In this document: positions 16,031-24,680 of the stretch, one piece after another
Numbering within the stretch: the first letter of the stretch is position 1
How the letters are laid out: every line of letters starts with the position of its first letter
From: CAZQRP01 sp964596125
GTDB lineage: Bacteria; Chloroflexota; Dehalococcoidia; GIF9; UBA5629
DNA length: 64,000 nucleotides
NCBI GenBank assembly: GCA_964596125.1
Contig: CAZQRP010000001.1
Location: forward strand, 1 to 64,000
Direction of reading: 5' to 3'
Made by a program: the position numbers and the translations under genes
Notes under the pieces: generated by a model
The model's input: only the letters and a program-made list of their open reading frames with translations
What the model was told of the DNA's origin: nothing
Databases searched by the model: none

Positions 16031-17752
16031 CTACCTTCTCAAATACATGAAACCTCGGGGCCTGCCTGACTCTTCCTCGGGGGCAGCTTGTTCTATTACT
16101 ATTACTTTTTCCCCTTCCTGTACTCCTGATATCAACTCGGCAAACTGGTAACTCTTGAGGCCCACAACGATCTGTCTCTTTTCCGTTGTCATTGTCTCCT
16201 CATCAATCACCACTTCAGTGAAGTTGCCTTCGGGAGTTTTCAGTATCGCCTGTGTAGGAATTAAGAGGACGTTCTCGCGACTTGCTATACTGATCTCAGC
16301 AGTGGCAGTCAGTCCTCCTTTGAACTCAATTTCGCTGGTGTCCAGCTGGATTGTCACCGTATAGTTGACGATATTGGGGTCTCTGGTACTGGAAGGTGCT
16401 ATAAAACTGACTATGCCAGTGAAGGATTGATTGGGTAGGGCGTCTATAGTAATAGTTGCTTGTTGACCTGCCTTTACCTGGAGAATGTCTATCTCATCGA
16501 CCACGCCCTCAAAATAAACGGCGTTGGTATCTACCAGACGAACTGCTGTCTTGGACGAATAGTCCCGGGTCGAAAGTTGATCGTCTTCTTTTACGCCTAT
16601 ACTGACAACCGTGCCATCGAAAGGTGCCAGGATCTCAGTCTTTTCGAGATCGTCAAGATAACTTCGCATATTGGCAATACTGGTTTTTAAATCTAAAGTG
16701 TAATCCTGAGCGGTTTTTAAGCTGAGACCGTTCTCTGCCACCAGCTCACTGCTTTCCAGTATCGTGCTGCTCGTTTCCAGATCATGGTACGCCATACGCA
16801 CCTGTTCAATAAACTCGAAGCTGTCTATGTCGCCCTGCTCCAGGAGGCTTTGTATGTTGATTAACTGGTCCTGGACTGATTCCATGAAATCAAGGCTGGT
16901 GGATACATCGGGGAATGAAAGAGTACGCTTCTGAATCATTCCATTGGCTCTCGCTACCACTCTATGAGTTTTTTCCATTTCGTTGTGCGCTTTTTTCAGT
17001 TCGGCCAGAGCTTCCGTATTTTCAGCGCGTTGCATCCGTGCCTGAACGTTCATTAAATTTTGTCGATCCAGCTGCATGAGTTCGATAGCTTCAAATATGA
17101 CAGGATAAGATTTCACATAGTACAGTGCATCCTGGTTTTTTTCTGCTTCAGCAACTGATCTGGCGATATCCGGATATGTTTCTATATCCCTCATCGGTGC
17201 CTGATGTAGCTCAAGGGATGATCCCAGATCATGCAGTGCAATACGCAGTTCGGAAAGAGCTTTTTTGTAGTTGTTTTGAATGAGTAATTTTTGTACTTCC
17301 TCAACTTCTGTCTGCGCCTGTTCGAAAAGTAACAATGCATATTTATTAGGATAGCGGCGGGGGTAGCCAATGAGCTGCTGACAACCCGGGATTGTTAATA
17401 CCAGGTTATTCAAAGCAATTTGTAAGTCGTACTCTGCCGATTCTAAACTGACTTTTTGGGAGGTATCATCCAGCTTGGCTAACAGGGTTCCTGCTTTTAC
17501 TATATCGCCTTCCTGTACCAGTACCTCTTTCACTGTTCCATCTGTGCCGAAGCGCAGGTCCGCTCTTCGCGGCATTATCAGGCTGCCATCTGCCATAACA
17601 CTGATAAATAAGTCACTCCTTTGGACCTCGACTATCTGTCTTTCTTCCTGTTGTATCTGGTTTGACTCATCATCAGCACAGCTTAGAAAAATCGTAGTTG
17701 TCAGAACCAGAATAAGAATAAGCCCGCACCTTATAGGAAGGTAATTTTTCAT
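16031..17752 (-). CDS. MacA/HlyD-like lipoprotein adaptor (first copy)
   Basis: 573 residues and first gene of the exporter operon. Lipoprotein signal with lipobox TIFLSC (Cys about 25). The layout equals that of the second copy: FGTDGTVKEVLVQEGDIVKAG (about 68-88), long alpha-helical hairpin, TEILAPFDGTVVSIGVKEDD (about 383-402), beta-barrel with ILKTPEGNFTEVVID, membrane-proximal end. It lacks the Gly/Pro-rich tail. The two adaptors are 33 bp apart and share sequence throughout, indicating tandem duplication. With one ATPase and one permease they may form a mixed adaptor ring. Confidence 0.83.
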   Translation of the reverse strand: MKNYLPIRCGLILILVLTTTIFLSCADDESNQIQQEERQIVEVQRSDLFISVMADGSLIMPRRADLRFGTDGTVKEVLVQEGDIVKAGTLLAKLDDTSQKVSLESAEYDLQIALNNLVLTIPGCQQLIGYPRRYPNKYALLLFEQAQTEVEEVQKLLIQNNYKKALSELRIALHDLGSSLELHQAPMRDIETYPDIARSVAEAEKNQDALYYVKSYPVIFEAIELMQLDRQNLMNVQARMQRAENTEALAELKKAHNEMEKTHRVVARANGMIQKRTLSFPDVSTSLDFMESVQDQLINIQSLLEQGDIDSFEFIEQVRMAYHDLETSSTILESSELVAENGLSLKTAQDYTLDLKTSIANMRSYLDDLEKTEILAPFDGTVVSIGVKEDDQLSTRDYSSKTAVRLVDTNAVYFEGVVDEIDILQVKAGQQATITIDALPNQSFTGIVSFIAPSSTRDPNIVNYTVTIQLDTSEIEFKGGLTATAEISIASRENVLLIPTQAILKTPEGNFTEVVIDEETMTTEKRQIVVGLKSYQFAELISGVQEGEKVIVIEQAAPEEESGRPRGFMYLRR

Positions 17753-17808
17753 TCAGCTATATTCTCTGTTATGGTAAGGTAGGTACTGATCTGGATTAAA
17801 ATTGAATT

Positions 17809-17837
17809 ATTTTACTACGAAAATAATAAACTGTCTA
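17809..17837 (-). promoter_or_regulatory. promoter of the MacAB-like operon
   Basis: TAGACA (17837-17832), 17-nt spacer, TAAAAT (17814-17809) on the minus strand; each hexamer is one base off consensus. The leader to the first ATG is about 50 nt. Confidence 0.65.
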
Positions 17838-18016
17838 ATGATAATCTGAGAATGTTAAGCAATTGTTAAAAAGTATTAAAATTTTACTGATTTACCTATT
17901 ACTTGCTGCGAACTACCCACAATAATTATTTTATCAAGGATTCTCATTTCAGCACCTTGGGTGAACCCGGGCTGACATCTCCTTTCGATATAGATTCCAT
18001 AAATTGTGTTTTATAC

Positions 18017-18045
18017 TTGACAGTACCTATATATTGTGCTAGGCT
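18017..18045 (+). promoter_or_regulatory. promoter of the TIG-repeat surface protein gene
   Basis: TTGACA (18017-18022), 17-nt spacer, TAGGCT (18040-18045). Perfect -35, weak -10. Confidence 0.55.
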
Positions 18046-18131
18046 ACAGCTAAGGACTTGATTTTAAGGCTAAACAAGGAACGTTTGTGCTATTGATATT
18101 TTGTAATTCTCTGTAAGGAGGGGTAGTAAGT

Positions 18132-19904
18132 ATGCGGATTAAAATATGTATCCTTGCTTTATGTCTGGCTCTGCTTTTAAGCCCTACACTGGTCGCACCT
18201 GTTCAGGCCGCTGTGGGAATGTCCCCGCTACAGGGATATGTAGGAACTGTAGTGACAATATCTGATTTACCCGGTGGTTCGTATGTAATTAAATGGGATG
18301 GTGCAGATTATAAGACGGGCACGGCATCATCCGGTGGAAGTGTTCAATTCACCATAGCAGCATCTGCCGGGGGTGCTCACAATGTGAAAGTGGAAAGTCC
18401 ACCAGGTATTTCAACAGTTTTAGATAGTTCATTTACAATTCTTCCTTCAATTACTATAAGTGAGAGTTCGGGTACTGTTGGTACTTCAGTTACTGTTGAG
18501 GGCACCGGTTTTGGCACTGCCGAAACCGGGATAAAGATTACCTACGAAGGTACGAATGTCAAGACGGGGATTAATGCCGATGATGATGGGTCTTGGAGTT
18601 CGACTTTTGTAGTGCCCAGCTCGACAGCAGGCAGTCATGTGGTGGATGCCGCGGGAAATACTACTGATGAAGACGATGTTGTCGATAAGACCTTTACCGT
18701 AAGCTCCAAGATTACCATCAGTCCAGTCTCTGGGGGTGTTGGTACATCGGTCACTGTTAACGGCACTGCCTTTGATTCGGCTGAAAGCGGAATTGAAGTT
18801 ACTTATGATGGTAAGGAGATAAGGACCGGACTTGTTGCTAATGTCAAAGGGTCCTGGAGCACAACTTTTGTGGTACCAAGCTCAACTAAAGGTAGTCACC
18901 CTATAGATGCCTCCGGGGATACTACCAGTGCGGCAGATATCCCTGATGCCACTTTTACTGTTCTACCCGGCATAACTGTTGCACCCACTTCCGGTAATGT
19001 GGGTGATGAAATTGACGTTAAGGGCAGTGGTTTTGCTCACAATGAAAGTACTATAAAGATTACATTCGATGGTGTGGTGGTCGGTAGTGATCTCTCCGCA
19101 GATGATAACGGTAACTGGATGACTTCCATGCCGATACCTGTCGGCACCAGTGGAGAACATACTATCGATGCCTATGGAAATACAACCGTTGCTGCTGATG
19201 TATTGGATAGTACCATAACTATTGTGGCAAATCTGGTCATTAGACCCAAGGAAGGTAACATAGGCGATAGCATTAATGTCACCGGTACCGGTTTCAGCAA
19301 TAAAAAAGATTATAGCATTAGCTACGGTGGCGAGACCATCGTGTCCGGTTTAATTACCGATCCTAAAGGCAACCTCTCAGCCAGTTTCGAAGTACCGAAA
19401 GGTAAGAAAGGCGATATTCAAGTAATCGCTACTGATACTGAAGGTGTCACCGCTTCTGCCGTATTTGCTGTTGAAACAACTCCACCGGCGGAACCCCGTA
19501 TTGCATCTCCGAAGGATGGAGGCAGAGTTGGCTATCTTGGTGACGTAAAAGTTACTTTTGACTGGACTGATGTCTCTGATCCGAGCGGTGTCTACTATAT
19601 ACTGGAGGTAAGCTCACAATCGAATTTTGCTTCGACGTTATTAAAGATAGATAAACTCACCCAGTCGGAATACACCTTAACCGAGGCGGAGGCTTTATCT
19701 CATGGGGAGTACTACTGGCGCGTCAAGGCGGTCGATGAAGCAGGTAATGCAGGTAACTGGACAGCTCCGGCGCTGATTAAAGTGGGATTCATGACCGTCA
19801 AGTCATTTGTTATTATTGTTGCTTCGGTTATTGGTGTCATTATTCTCGCTGCCGTATTGCCCAGGATTATCCGCAAGATACTCAGGATGAAGACTTCGGC
19901 TTAG
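18132..19904 (+). CDS. secreted, membrane-anchored IPT/TIG-repeat surface protein
   Basis: 590 residues. Signal peptide 1-26 ending VQA. Five immunoglobulin-like repeats of about 85 residues follow, at about 27-105, 106-191, 192-278, 279-364 and 365-447. Each starts ITISPxSGxVGTSVTVxGTxF and ends with a GSHxIDAxGNTT-like strand, the IPT/TIG pattern. Residues 450-552 look like a fibronectin-III-type domain (YYILEVSSQSNFAS, YYWRVKAVDEAGNAG). One membrane helix (about 557-578) and a short basic tail anchor it with the repeats outside. Adhesion or a structural envelope role is likely. It is divergent from the exporter and could be its cargo or neighbour by chance. Confidence 0.82.
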   Translation: MRIKICILALCLALLLSPTLVAPVQAAVGMSPLQGYVGTVVTISDLPGGSYVIKWDGADYKTGTASSGGSVQFTIAASAGGAHNVKVESPPGISTVLDSSFTILPSITISESSGTVGTSVTVEGTGFGTAETGIKITYEGTNVKTGINADDDGSWSSTFVVPSSTAGSHVVDAAGNTTDEDDVVDKTFTVSSKITISPVSGGVGTSVTVNGTAFDSAESGIEVTYDGKEIRTGLVANVKGSWSTTFVVPSSTKGSHPIDASGDTTSAADIPDATFTVLPGITVAPTSGNVGDEIDVKGSGFAHNESTIKITFDGVVVGSDLSADDNGNWMTSMPIPVGTSGEHTIDAYGNTTVAADVLDSTITIVANLVIRPKEGNIGDSINVTGTGFSNKKDYSISYGGETIVSGLITDPKGNLSASFEVPKGKKGDIQVIATDTEGVTASAVFAVETTPPAEPRIASPKDGGRVGYLGDVKVTFDWTDVSDPSGVYYILEVSSQSNFASTLLKIDKLTQSEYTLTEAEALSHGEYYWRVKAVDEAGNAGNWTAPALIKVGFMTVKSFVIIVASVIGVIILAAVLPRIIRKILRMKTSA

Positions 19905-20135
19905 GCGTATGCCGGACTTTTGAGAGTGCGCGGGCTAAAACTGGCAATACAGGCTTAAATGGTCATTCCTGGAATGGTATGAATTACTAAAGGTTTCACC
20001 ATTTGCGTACCGGCTTCTCTGTAGCATTTATCTGGTCGCTCTGAACTCATACCAGACCTTTGCCCGGTTATGTATTGTGTCGACCATTTGCTTCTCAGCA
20101 TCAGTTTTCCAAGTTATACAGGTTATACTACCGGC

Positions 20136-20672
20136 TTAAAACAAATAGCTGCCTTTGAACAGGAAAACAGCAGCTAGTAATAAGGCGATGGCATAGAGCA
20201 GGTCAAACCAGATTACCCTGAGCATTTTTGCCAGCTTTATCAGGCTGACAACCGGAAAACCGAGAATTGCCAGGGGATTCCTCATCAGGGCTTTTTTTGA
20301 ATAGTTCCACAGGTTATCGGCATCTTCACTACTGGGGAACGAGTGCATTGCTATTGATATGCCCAGCCAGTAGAGTATATACATGGTTATTCCGGCAGCA
20401 GTATTTACAGCGACCAGAAATATACAGAAGGCTAGTACCGTGTTTACTATTAATGGTGCAATACTGATCAAGAAGGCTTTTGCGTAGCTGCGTACCGGGC
20501 CATGGATAACATAGCCGGCGGGATTACCCAGCCTGAAATAGCATGTTTTATAAACCGGCACATTGGAGCGGTCGCAGATGAATTTATGAGCCCATTCATG
20601 GATGATGATACCGGGAAAAGTCAGGATGGCAATAGGCCAACCTAGCGGGACGCTCAGTTTAATCTCTTTCAT
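20136..20672 (-). CDS. membrane zinc-metalloprotease-like protein (HExxH)
   Basis: 178 residues with four hydrophobic segments. Near residue 25 it has IIIHEWAHKFICD, an HExxH zinc motif inside a membrane-edge helix as in site-2/M50-like and DUF3267-type proteins. A second candidate metal ligand lies in FPSSEDADNLWNYS (about 112-125), where M50 proteases carry an Asp. There is no PDZ domain. The class is plausible, the substrate unknown; loss of the classical NPDG motif leaves activity uncertain. It is convergent with the TIG-repeat gene. Confidence 0.65.
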   Translation of the reverse strand: MKEIKLSVPLGWPIAILTFPGIIIHEWAHKFICDRSNVPVYKTCYFRLGNPAGYVIHGPVRSYAKAFLISIAPLIVNTVLAFCIFLVAVNTAAGITMYILYWLGISIAMHSFPSSEDADNLWNYSKKALMRNPLAILGFPVVSLIKLAKMLRVIWFDLLYAIALLLAAVFLFKGSYLF

Positions 20673-20752
20673 GGAAATTGCTGTGAACAGAGATGTAGCA
20701 TCAAGAAAAACCTGTTCAGCCTGTTAAAACAGCCAAGTTATCGTACAGGGCT

Positions 20753-22429
20753 TTATTCCCATTCTATGGTAGAGGGAGGTTTGCTGGTAATATCGTAGAC
20801 TACCCGATTAATTCCAGTGACCTCGTTGACAATACGGTTGGAGATGCGGGCGAGAAGGTCATAAGGAAGTCGTGCCCAATCAGCAGTCATTGCGTCCTGG
20901 CTGGTTACGGCACGCACTGCTACCAGGTAATTGTAGGTCCGGTAATCGCCCATGACACCCACGCTTTTCACATCCGTCAGGATGGCAAAAGTTTGCCACA
21001 GCTCACGATAAAGGTTCGCTTTCTTAATCTCGTTCATTACAATCCAATCAGCGGAACGGAGTAAATCGAGTCGTTCATTGGTTACTTCTCCAATGATGCG
21101 GATAGCCAGTCCTGGTCCAGGGAAAGGCTGACGCCATATCATATCCTCAGGCAAGCCCAGTGATAAGCCAACTTCGCGTACCTCGTCTTTAAACAGATAA
21201 CGGAGCGGCTCGATTAGTGTAAGCGACATTTTAGCGGGTATACCACCGACATTATGGTGTGTTTTTATCCTGGAAGCGGCGTTGCTTTCCGGCGATGTGC
21301 TCTCGATAACGTCGGGATAAAGAGTACCCTGGACTAGGAAGTCGACTTTACCCAGTTTAGCCGCCTCTCTTTCAAATACCTTGATAAATTCCTCGCCTAT
21401 TCGATGGCGTTTTTCCTCGGGATCAGTTACCCCTTTGAGTCGCTTAATAAATCTCTCGGAAGCATCCACATAGACAACGTTCATTCTCAAGTTATGTTGG
21501 AAGGTGGAAAGGGCTCGCTCTGCCTCTTCACGGCGCAGTAGTCCGTTATTGACAAATATGCAGGTCAACTGATTGCCAATGGCCTGATGAACCAGGGTGG
21601 CAGCTACCGCTGAGTCAACACCACCGGAAAGGGCGCAGATAACTCTGCCATCTTTAGCCTGCTGTTTGATCGTATTTATACTTTCATGTATGAAACTGCT
21701 CGGTGTCCAGTTGCCGTGGCAACCGCATATTTTATAGAGGAAGTTCTGGAGTATTGTTTTTCCCTGTGGAGTGTGGGCCACTTCCGGATGGAATTGAAGC
21801 CCGAAGACATTGTTGTTGTTACCTATAACAGCGGTAGGTGAATTTTCGGTGTAAGCGATGGCTCTAAATCCGGGGGGCAATTGGCTTATCTGGTCACCGT
21901 GGCTCATCCATACTGCCAGTGAAGGCGGTAGATCCGCAAAGAGCGGTGAATTTTCGGTATTTGTATGTAATATTGCATGACCATACTCCCGTTTGGTCCC
22001 CTGGGTTACCTGACCGCCCAGTTGTTGAGTAAGTACCTGTGTTCCATAGCAAATGCCTAATATTGGCAACTGCGTATCATAAATATGCACCGGAGCCATG
22101 GGTGCCTCAGACCAATAGACGCTGGCTGGACCGCCGGAAAGTATAAAGCCCATAGGTTGAAGCGAAGCTATCCTCTCCCACGGTGCATCGTAGGGAATTA
22201 GTTCACAATAGACATGGCATTCACGCACTCGTCGGGCAATTAAACGACTGTATTGGGAGCCGAAGTCGATGATGACTATTACCTCCCTTTTGGTTGGTGA
22301 TATGACCTCTATCTTGGACGATGGCTGCTCTCCTTGAAGCTCCTTGGCGATCTCCAGATAGGTGGAAACCTCAACATCATCGCTGGTTGCGACGCGACGA
22401 CTATCTACTTTATCATCCATTTCTTTCAT
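20753..22429 (-). CDS. guaA: GMP synthase (glutamine-hydrolysing)
   Basis: Converts XMP to GMP with glutamine and ATP. Order of domains: class I glutamine amidotransferase (VIIDFGSQYSRLIARRVRE; nucleophile Cys in LGICYGTQVL; FHPEVAHT with the catalytic His), ATP pyrophosphatase (PP-loop ALSGGVDSAVAA), and the C-terminal dimerisation domain ending KPPSTIEWE. The frame is open to 22456, but an extended -10 (TGGTATACT) covers that start, so initiation at 22429 or slightly further in is likelier. The N-terminus is about 40 residues longer than usual before the amidotransferase domain. Confidence 0.95.
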   Translation of the reverse strand: MKEMDDKVDSRRVATSDDVEVSTYLEIAKELQGEQPSSKIEVISPTKREVIVIIDFGSQYSRLIARRVRECHVYCELIPYDAPWERIASLQPMGFILSGGPASVYWSEAPMAPVHIYDTQLPILGICYGTQVLTQQLGGQVTQGTKREYGHAILHTNTENSPLFADLPPSLAVWMSHGDQISQLPPGFRAIAYTENSPTAVIGNNNNVFGLQFHPEVAHTPQGKTILQNFLYKICGCHGNWTPSSFIHESINTIKQQAKDGRVICALSGGVDSAVAATLVHQAIGNQLTCIFVNNGLLRREEAERALSTFQHNLRMNVVYVDASERFIKRLKGVTDPEEKRHRIGEEFIKVFEREAAKLGKVDFLVQGTLYPDVIESTSPESNAASRIKTHHNVGGIPAKMSLTLIEPLRYLFKDEVREVGLSLGLPEDMIWRQPFPGPGLAIRIIGEVTNERLDLLRSADWIVMNEIKKANLYRELWQTFAILTDVKSVGVMGDYRTYNYLVAVRAVTSQDAMTADWARLPYDLLARISNRIVNEVTGINRVVYDITSKPPSTIEWE

Positions 22430-22490
22430 ATTAATTATAAAGTATACCATAGCCAAAGACAGCGGACTACAACGTAGCTAAATTTGTGAT

Positions 22491-22519
22491 TTGGCATCTT
22501 TGTGGCAAAGTTATATAAT
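22491..22519 (+). promoter_or_regulatory. promoter of the hydrolase-tsaC-rpiB operon
   Basis: TTGGCA (22491-22496), 17-nt spacer, TATAAT (22514-22519). Perfect -10, -35 one base off, about 35 nt before the start codon. Confidence 0.7.
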
Positions 22520-22561
22520 TTTTATGGTGTATGTATCGGTATACGAGGTTAGTTTGTGTAA

Positions 22562-23494
22562 ATGGGTAAATTTTTTCTGAAGACATTCATTCACAAACGT
22601 GGCTTGACAGTAGTGTTGATTATATGCCTCATTAGTCTGCTTATTAATCTTGGTGGCACGTACCGGGTAGGAACAGGCTTCCCATTGCATGAATCCGAAG
22701 TTGAGATTGCTGTCGAGCAACAGGCATGGAGTTTAGCTGAGGAAGTGATTGCGTTAAACACTGATGCCAGAGCCATGTTCGTCGCCGAAGTTGTTGATAT
22801 CTATAATAAGGCCAGAGATCGTGATGTTGTTATATATTACTGTGAAGGAGGATGGGGTAGTAGACCGCTCTCGGTAAATCCCGAAGGACAAAGCCTGGTG
22901 GCAGGTATTGAAGCGAAGTTAACCGAGATGGGTTATACGTATTATACGGCTGATTATCCAAGGAGTCGCGATAATATAAGAGACTATCTTTATGAAGGTA
23001 AGGAACTATTGATACAGTATCCCGTGAAGTCGAAGCAACTGGCAGCTAAGATTAATTTTTTAACCGGACAAATCGATGACTTGAAAGTAATCCTGGTTGG
23101 CAAAAGCACCGGCGCACTGTTGGTCAATAAGGCAGCGAAACGGCTGGAAAATAATCCAGATATATATAATATTCAGATAGGCAATCCACTCGGTTGTCAG
23201 GTGCCGACGCCTGACCGCTCTTTGCCGATCTGCGCTAATGGAGTTGCGGATGATGCAATGATCGGGCTCGATCTCTGGTCAGCATTTAAGACTAATAAAA
23301 TGAAGATGCTTCTGCTTGTCTGTGCTCCTTCTTTTACGCCTGTTGATTGGCTGGTCAGCAAGATGGTCGCTGGAATTGGACTATGTAACACGAGATTTGC
23401 ATTGAAAATACCAGGACATGACTATATGTGGCATTATCCGGCTGTAGGTCCGGTCATCGAGTCGTTTCTAATAGATAAGTTCGGTGGTGCATAG
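22562..23494 (+). CDS. membrane-anchored alpha/beta-hydrolase-like protein
   Basis: 310 residues. One N-terminal membrane helix (about 15-33, LTVVLIICLISLLINLGG), then a domain predicted to lie outside. VILVGKSTGALLVNKAAKRL (about 177-196) looks like the nucleophile elbow GxSxG, and IPGHDYMWHYPAVGPVI near the C-terminus supplies a His in the position expected for a catalytic His. An acidic residue cannot be assigned. It is the first gene of an operon, 3 bp before tsaC. Substrate unknown; I do not recognise a named family. Confidence 0.6.
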   Translation: MGKFFLKTFIHKRGLTVVLIICLISLLINLGGTYRVGTGFPLHESEVEIAVEQQAWSLAEEVIALNTDARAMFVAEVVDIYNKARDRDVVIYYCEGGWGSRPLSVNPEGQSLVAGIEAKLTEMGYTYYTADYPRSRDNIRDYLYEGKELLIQYPVKSKQLAAKINFLTGQIDDLKVILVGKSTGALLVNKAAKRLENNPDIYNIQIGNPLGCQVPTPDRSLPICANGVADDAMIGLDLWSAFKTNKMKMLLLVCAPSFTPVDWLVSKMVAGIGLCNTRFALKIPGHDYMWHYPAVGPVIESFLIDKFGGA

Positions 23495-23497
23495 CCG

Positions 23498-24136
23498 GTG
23501 TCACAGCATCTGCCACCGCAGTTAGTTGAGCAAATTGAGAAAGCCGTAGAAATCATTAAAAAGGGCGGGATTATAGCTTTCCCTACTGATACGGTATACG
23601 GGCTGGGGGCTGATGCTCTTAATAGCAAAGCTGTAAAACGAATTTATGAGATCAAACAGCGACCTCAACAGTTGCCATTACCAGTTTTATTGGCTGACGA
23701 GACACAACTGGCTGCTGTGGCTGACTCGGTTTCTGAGATTGCCCGGCTTTTAATGAGGCACTTTTGGCCTGGCGGCCTGACTCTGGTCTTACCTAAAGCG
23801 GCTTCGTTTCCCGGTACTGTGACAGCCGATAGCAATAAGGTAGCAATACGCGTTCCCAATCATAATGTGGCGCTTTTTCTGATTAGAAGGCTGGGGACTC
23901 CGCTAATCGGGACCAGTGCTAATATTAGTAATCAGCCCAGCGCTCTAACTGCGCAGGAAGTTGAAGCCCAACTGAGCAGTAATGTCGACCTTATTATTGA
24001 TGGAGGGAGGTGTCCTGGTGGTCTGGAGTCAACAGTAGTTGACGTAACAGGGGGAGGACCCGTAATTTTACGTCAGGGTGCAGTGCCGGAGGAGGAAATT
24101 AAAAAAGTCTGTCGAGAATACGGGGGAGATAGATAA
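23498..24136 (+). CDS. tsaC: L-threonylcarbamoyladenylate synthase (Sua5/YrdC)
   Basis: 212 residues; makes threonylcarbamoyl-AMP for the t6A37 modification of tRNAs that read ANN codons. The YrdC fold is clear from KKGGIIAFPTDTVYGLGADA (about 21-40), KRIYEIKQRPQQLPLPVLL, HFWPGGLTLVLPK, VAIRVPNH and IGTSANISNQPS. It lacks the extra C-terminal Sua5 domain, so it is the short TsaC form. GTG start, weak Shine-Dalgarno, 3 bp after the preceding stop, so coupling to upstream translation is likely. Confidence 0.93.
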   Translation: MSQHLPPQLVEQIEKAVEIIKKGGIIAFPTDTVYGLGADALNSKAVKRIYEIKQRPQQLPLPVLLADETQLAAVADSVSEIARLLMRHFWPGGLTLVLPKAASFPGTVTADSNKVAIRVPNHNVALFLIRRLGTPLIGTSANISNQPSALTAQEVEAQLSSNVDLIIDGGRCPGGLESTVVDVTGGGPVILRQGAVPEEEIKKVCREYGGDR

Positions 24137-24138
24137 GA

Positions 24139-24579
24139 TTGCGTATTGCTTTAGGCAGTGATCATCGTGGTTTGGAATTAAAACAGGCTATTTCAATCCT
24201 GCTAAACGAGTTAGGGCACGAGTATCATGACTTTGGTACACATAACACCGACTCAGTGGACTATCCTGATATCGCTCGTAAAGTTGCTATTGCTGTGAGC
24301 TCAGGAGCGTTCGATTATGGGATTTTAATTTGTGGTACAGGAATTGGCATGAGTATAGCAGCAAATAAACTCAGGGGAATACGGGCTGCCCTGTGTCGTG
24401 ATGTTTTTGATGCTGAGAGGGCTCGCCAGCATAATGATGCCAATATTTTATGCTTGGGTGGAGAGACCGTAGAGAGAAACTTAACTCTGGATATTGTAAA
24501 AGCCTTTTTACTGTCGACATTTGAAGGTGGCAGGCATTTGCAGCGACTTGATAAGATACGCTCTCTTGAACCGATTTAA
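24139..24579 (+). CDS. rpiB: ribose-5-phosphate isomerase B
   Basis: 146 residues; interconverts ribose 5-phosphate and ribulose 5-phosphate in the cytoplasm. The N-terminus RIALGSDHRGLELKQAI carries the phosphate-binding Asp-His pair; GILICGTGIGMSIAANKLRGIRAALC includes the catalytic Cys of the RpiB/LacAB family; HNDANILCLGG follows. The start is TTG with gggggag about ten bases upstream, 2 bp after the tsaC stop. Confidence 0.93.
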   Translation: MRIALGSDHRGLELKQAISILLNELGHEYHDFGTHNTDSVDYPDIARKVAIAVSSGAFDYGILICGTGIGMSIAANKLRGIRAALCRDVFDAERARQHNDANILCLGGETVERNLTLDIVKAFLLSTFEGGRHLQRLDKIRSLEPI

Positions 24580-24580
24580 C

Positions 24581-24609
24581 TTGACAATAAATAGGTGCTA
24601 TGCTAATTT
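24581..24609 (+). promoter_or_regulatory. promoter of the ilv cluster
   Basis: TTGACA (24581-24586), 17-nt spacer, extended -10 TGCTAATTT (hexamer 24604-24609). TSS is expected near 24616, giving a leader of about 65 nt before ilvD. The leader has two GAGGTGAC copies and a short TTGAG/CTCAA pair but no clear attenuator or T-box. Confidence 0.7.
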
Positions 24610-24680
24610 ACTGAGCACGTCTACTTTTCTTCTCAGTTAATTGAGGTGACGACTTTTAATCTCAAGAGGTGACTAACGTA

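Larger units (their letters stand above)
17753..18131. other. divergent promoter region of the exporter operon and the TIG-repeat gene
   Basis: 379 bp, AT-rich, no gene. It carries one good promoter in each direction, listed separately. The plus-strand gene has a leader of about 80 nt ending in a strong Shine-Dalgarno (aaggagggg). Confidence 0.6.

Noticed and set aside
24616..24680. Attenuator or T-box in the ilvD leader
   Set aside because: The leader is only about 65 nt, with no run of Leu/Ile/Val codons, no T-box sequence and no terminator hairpin.
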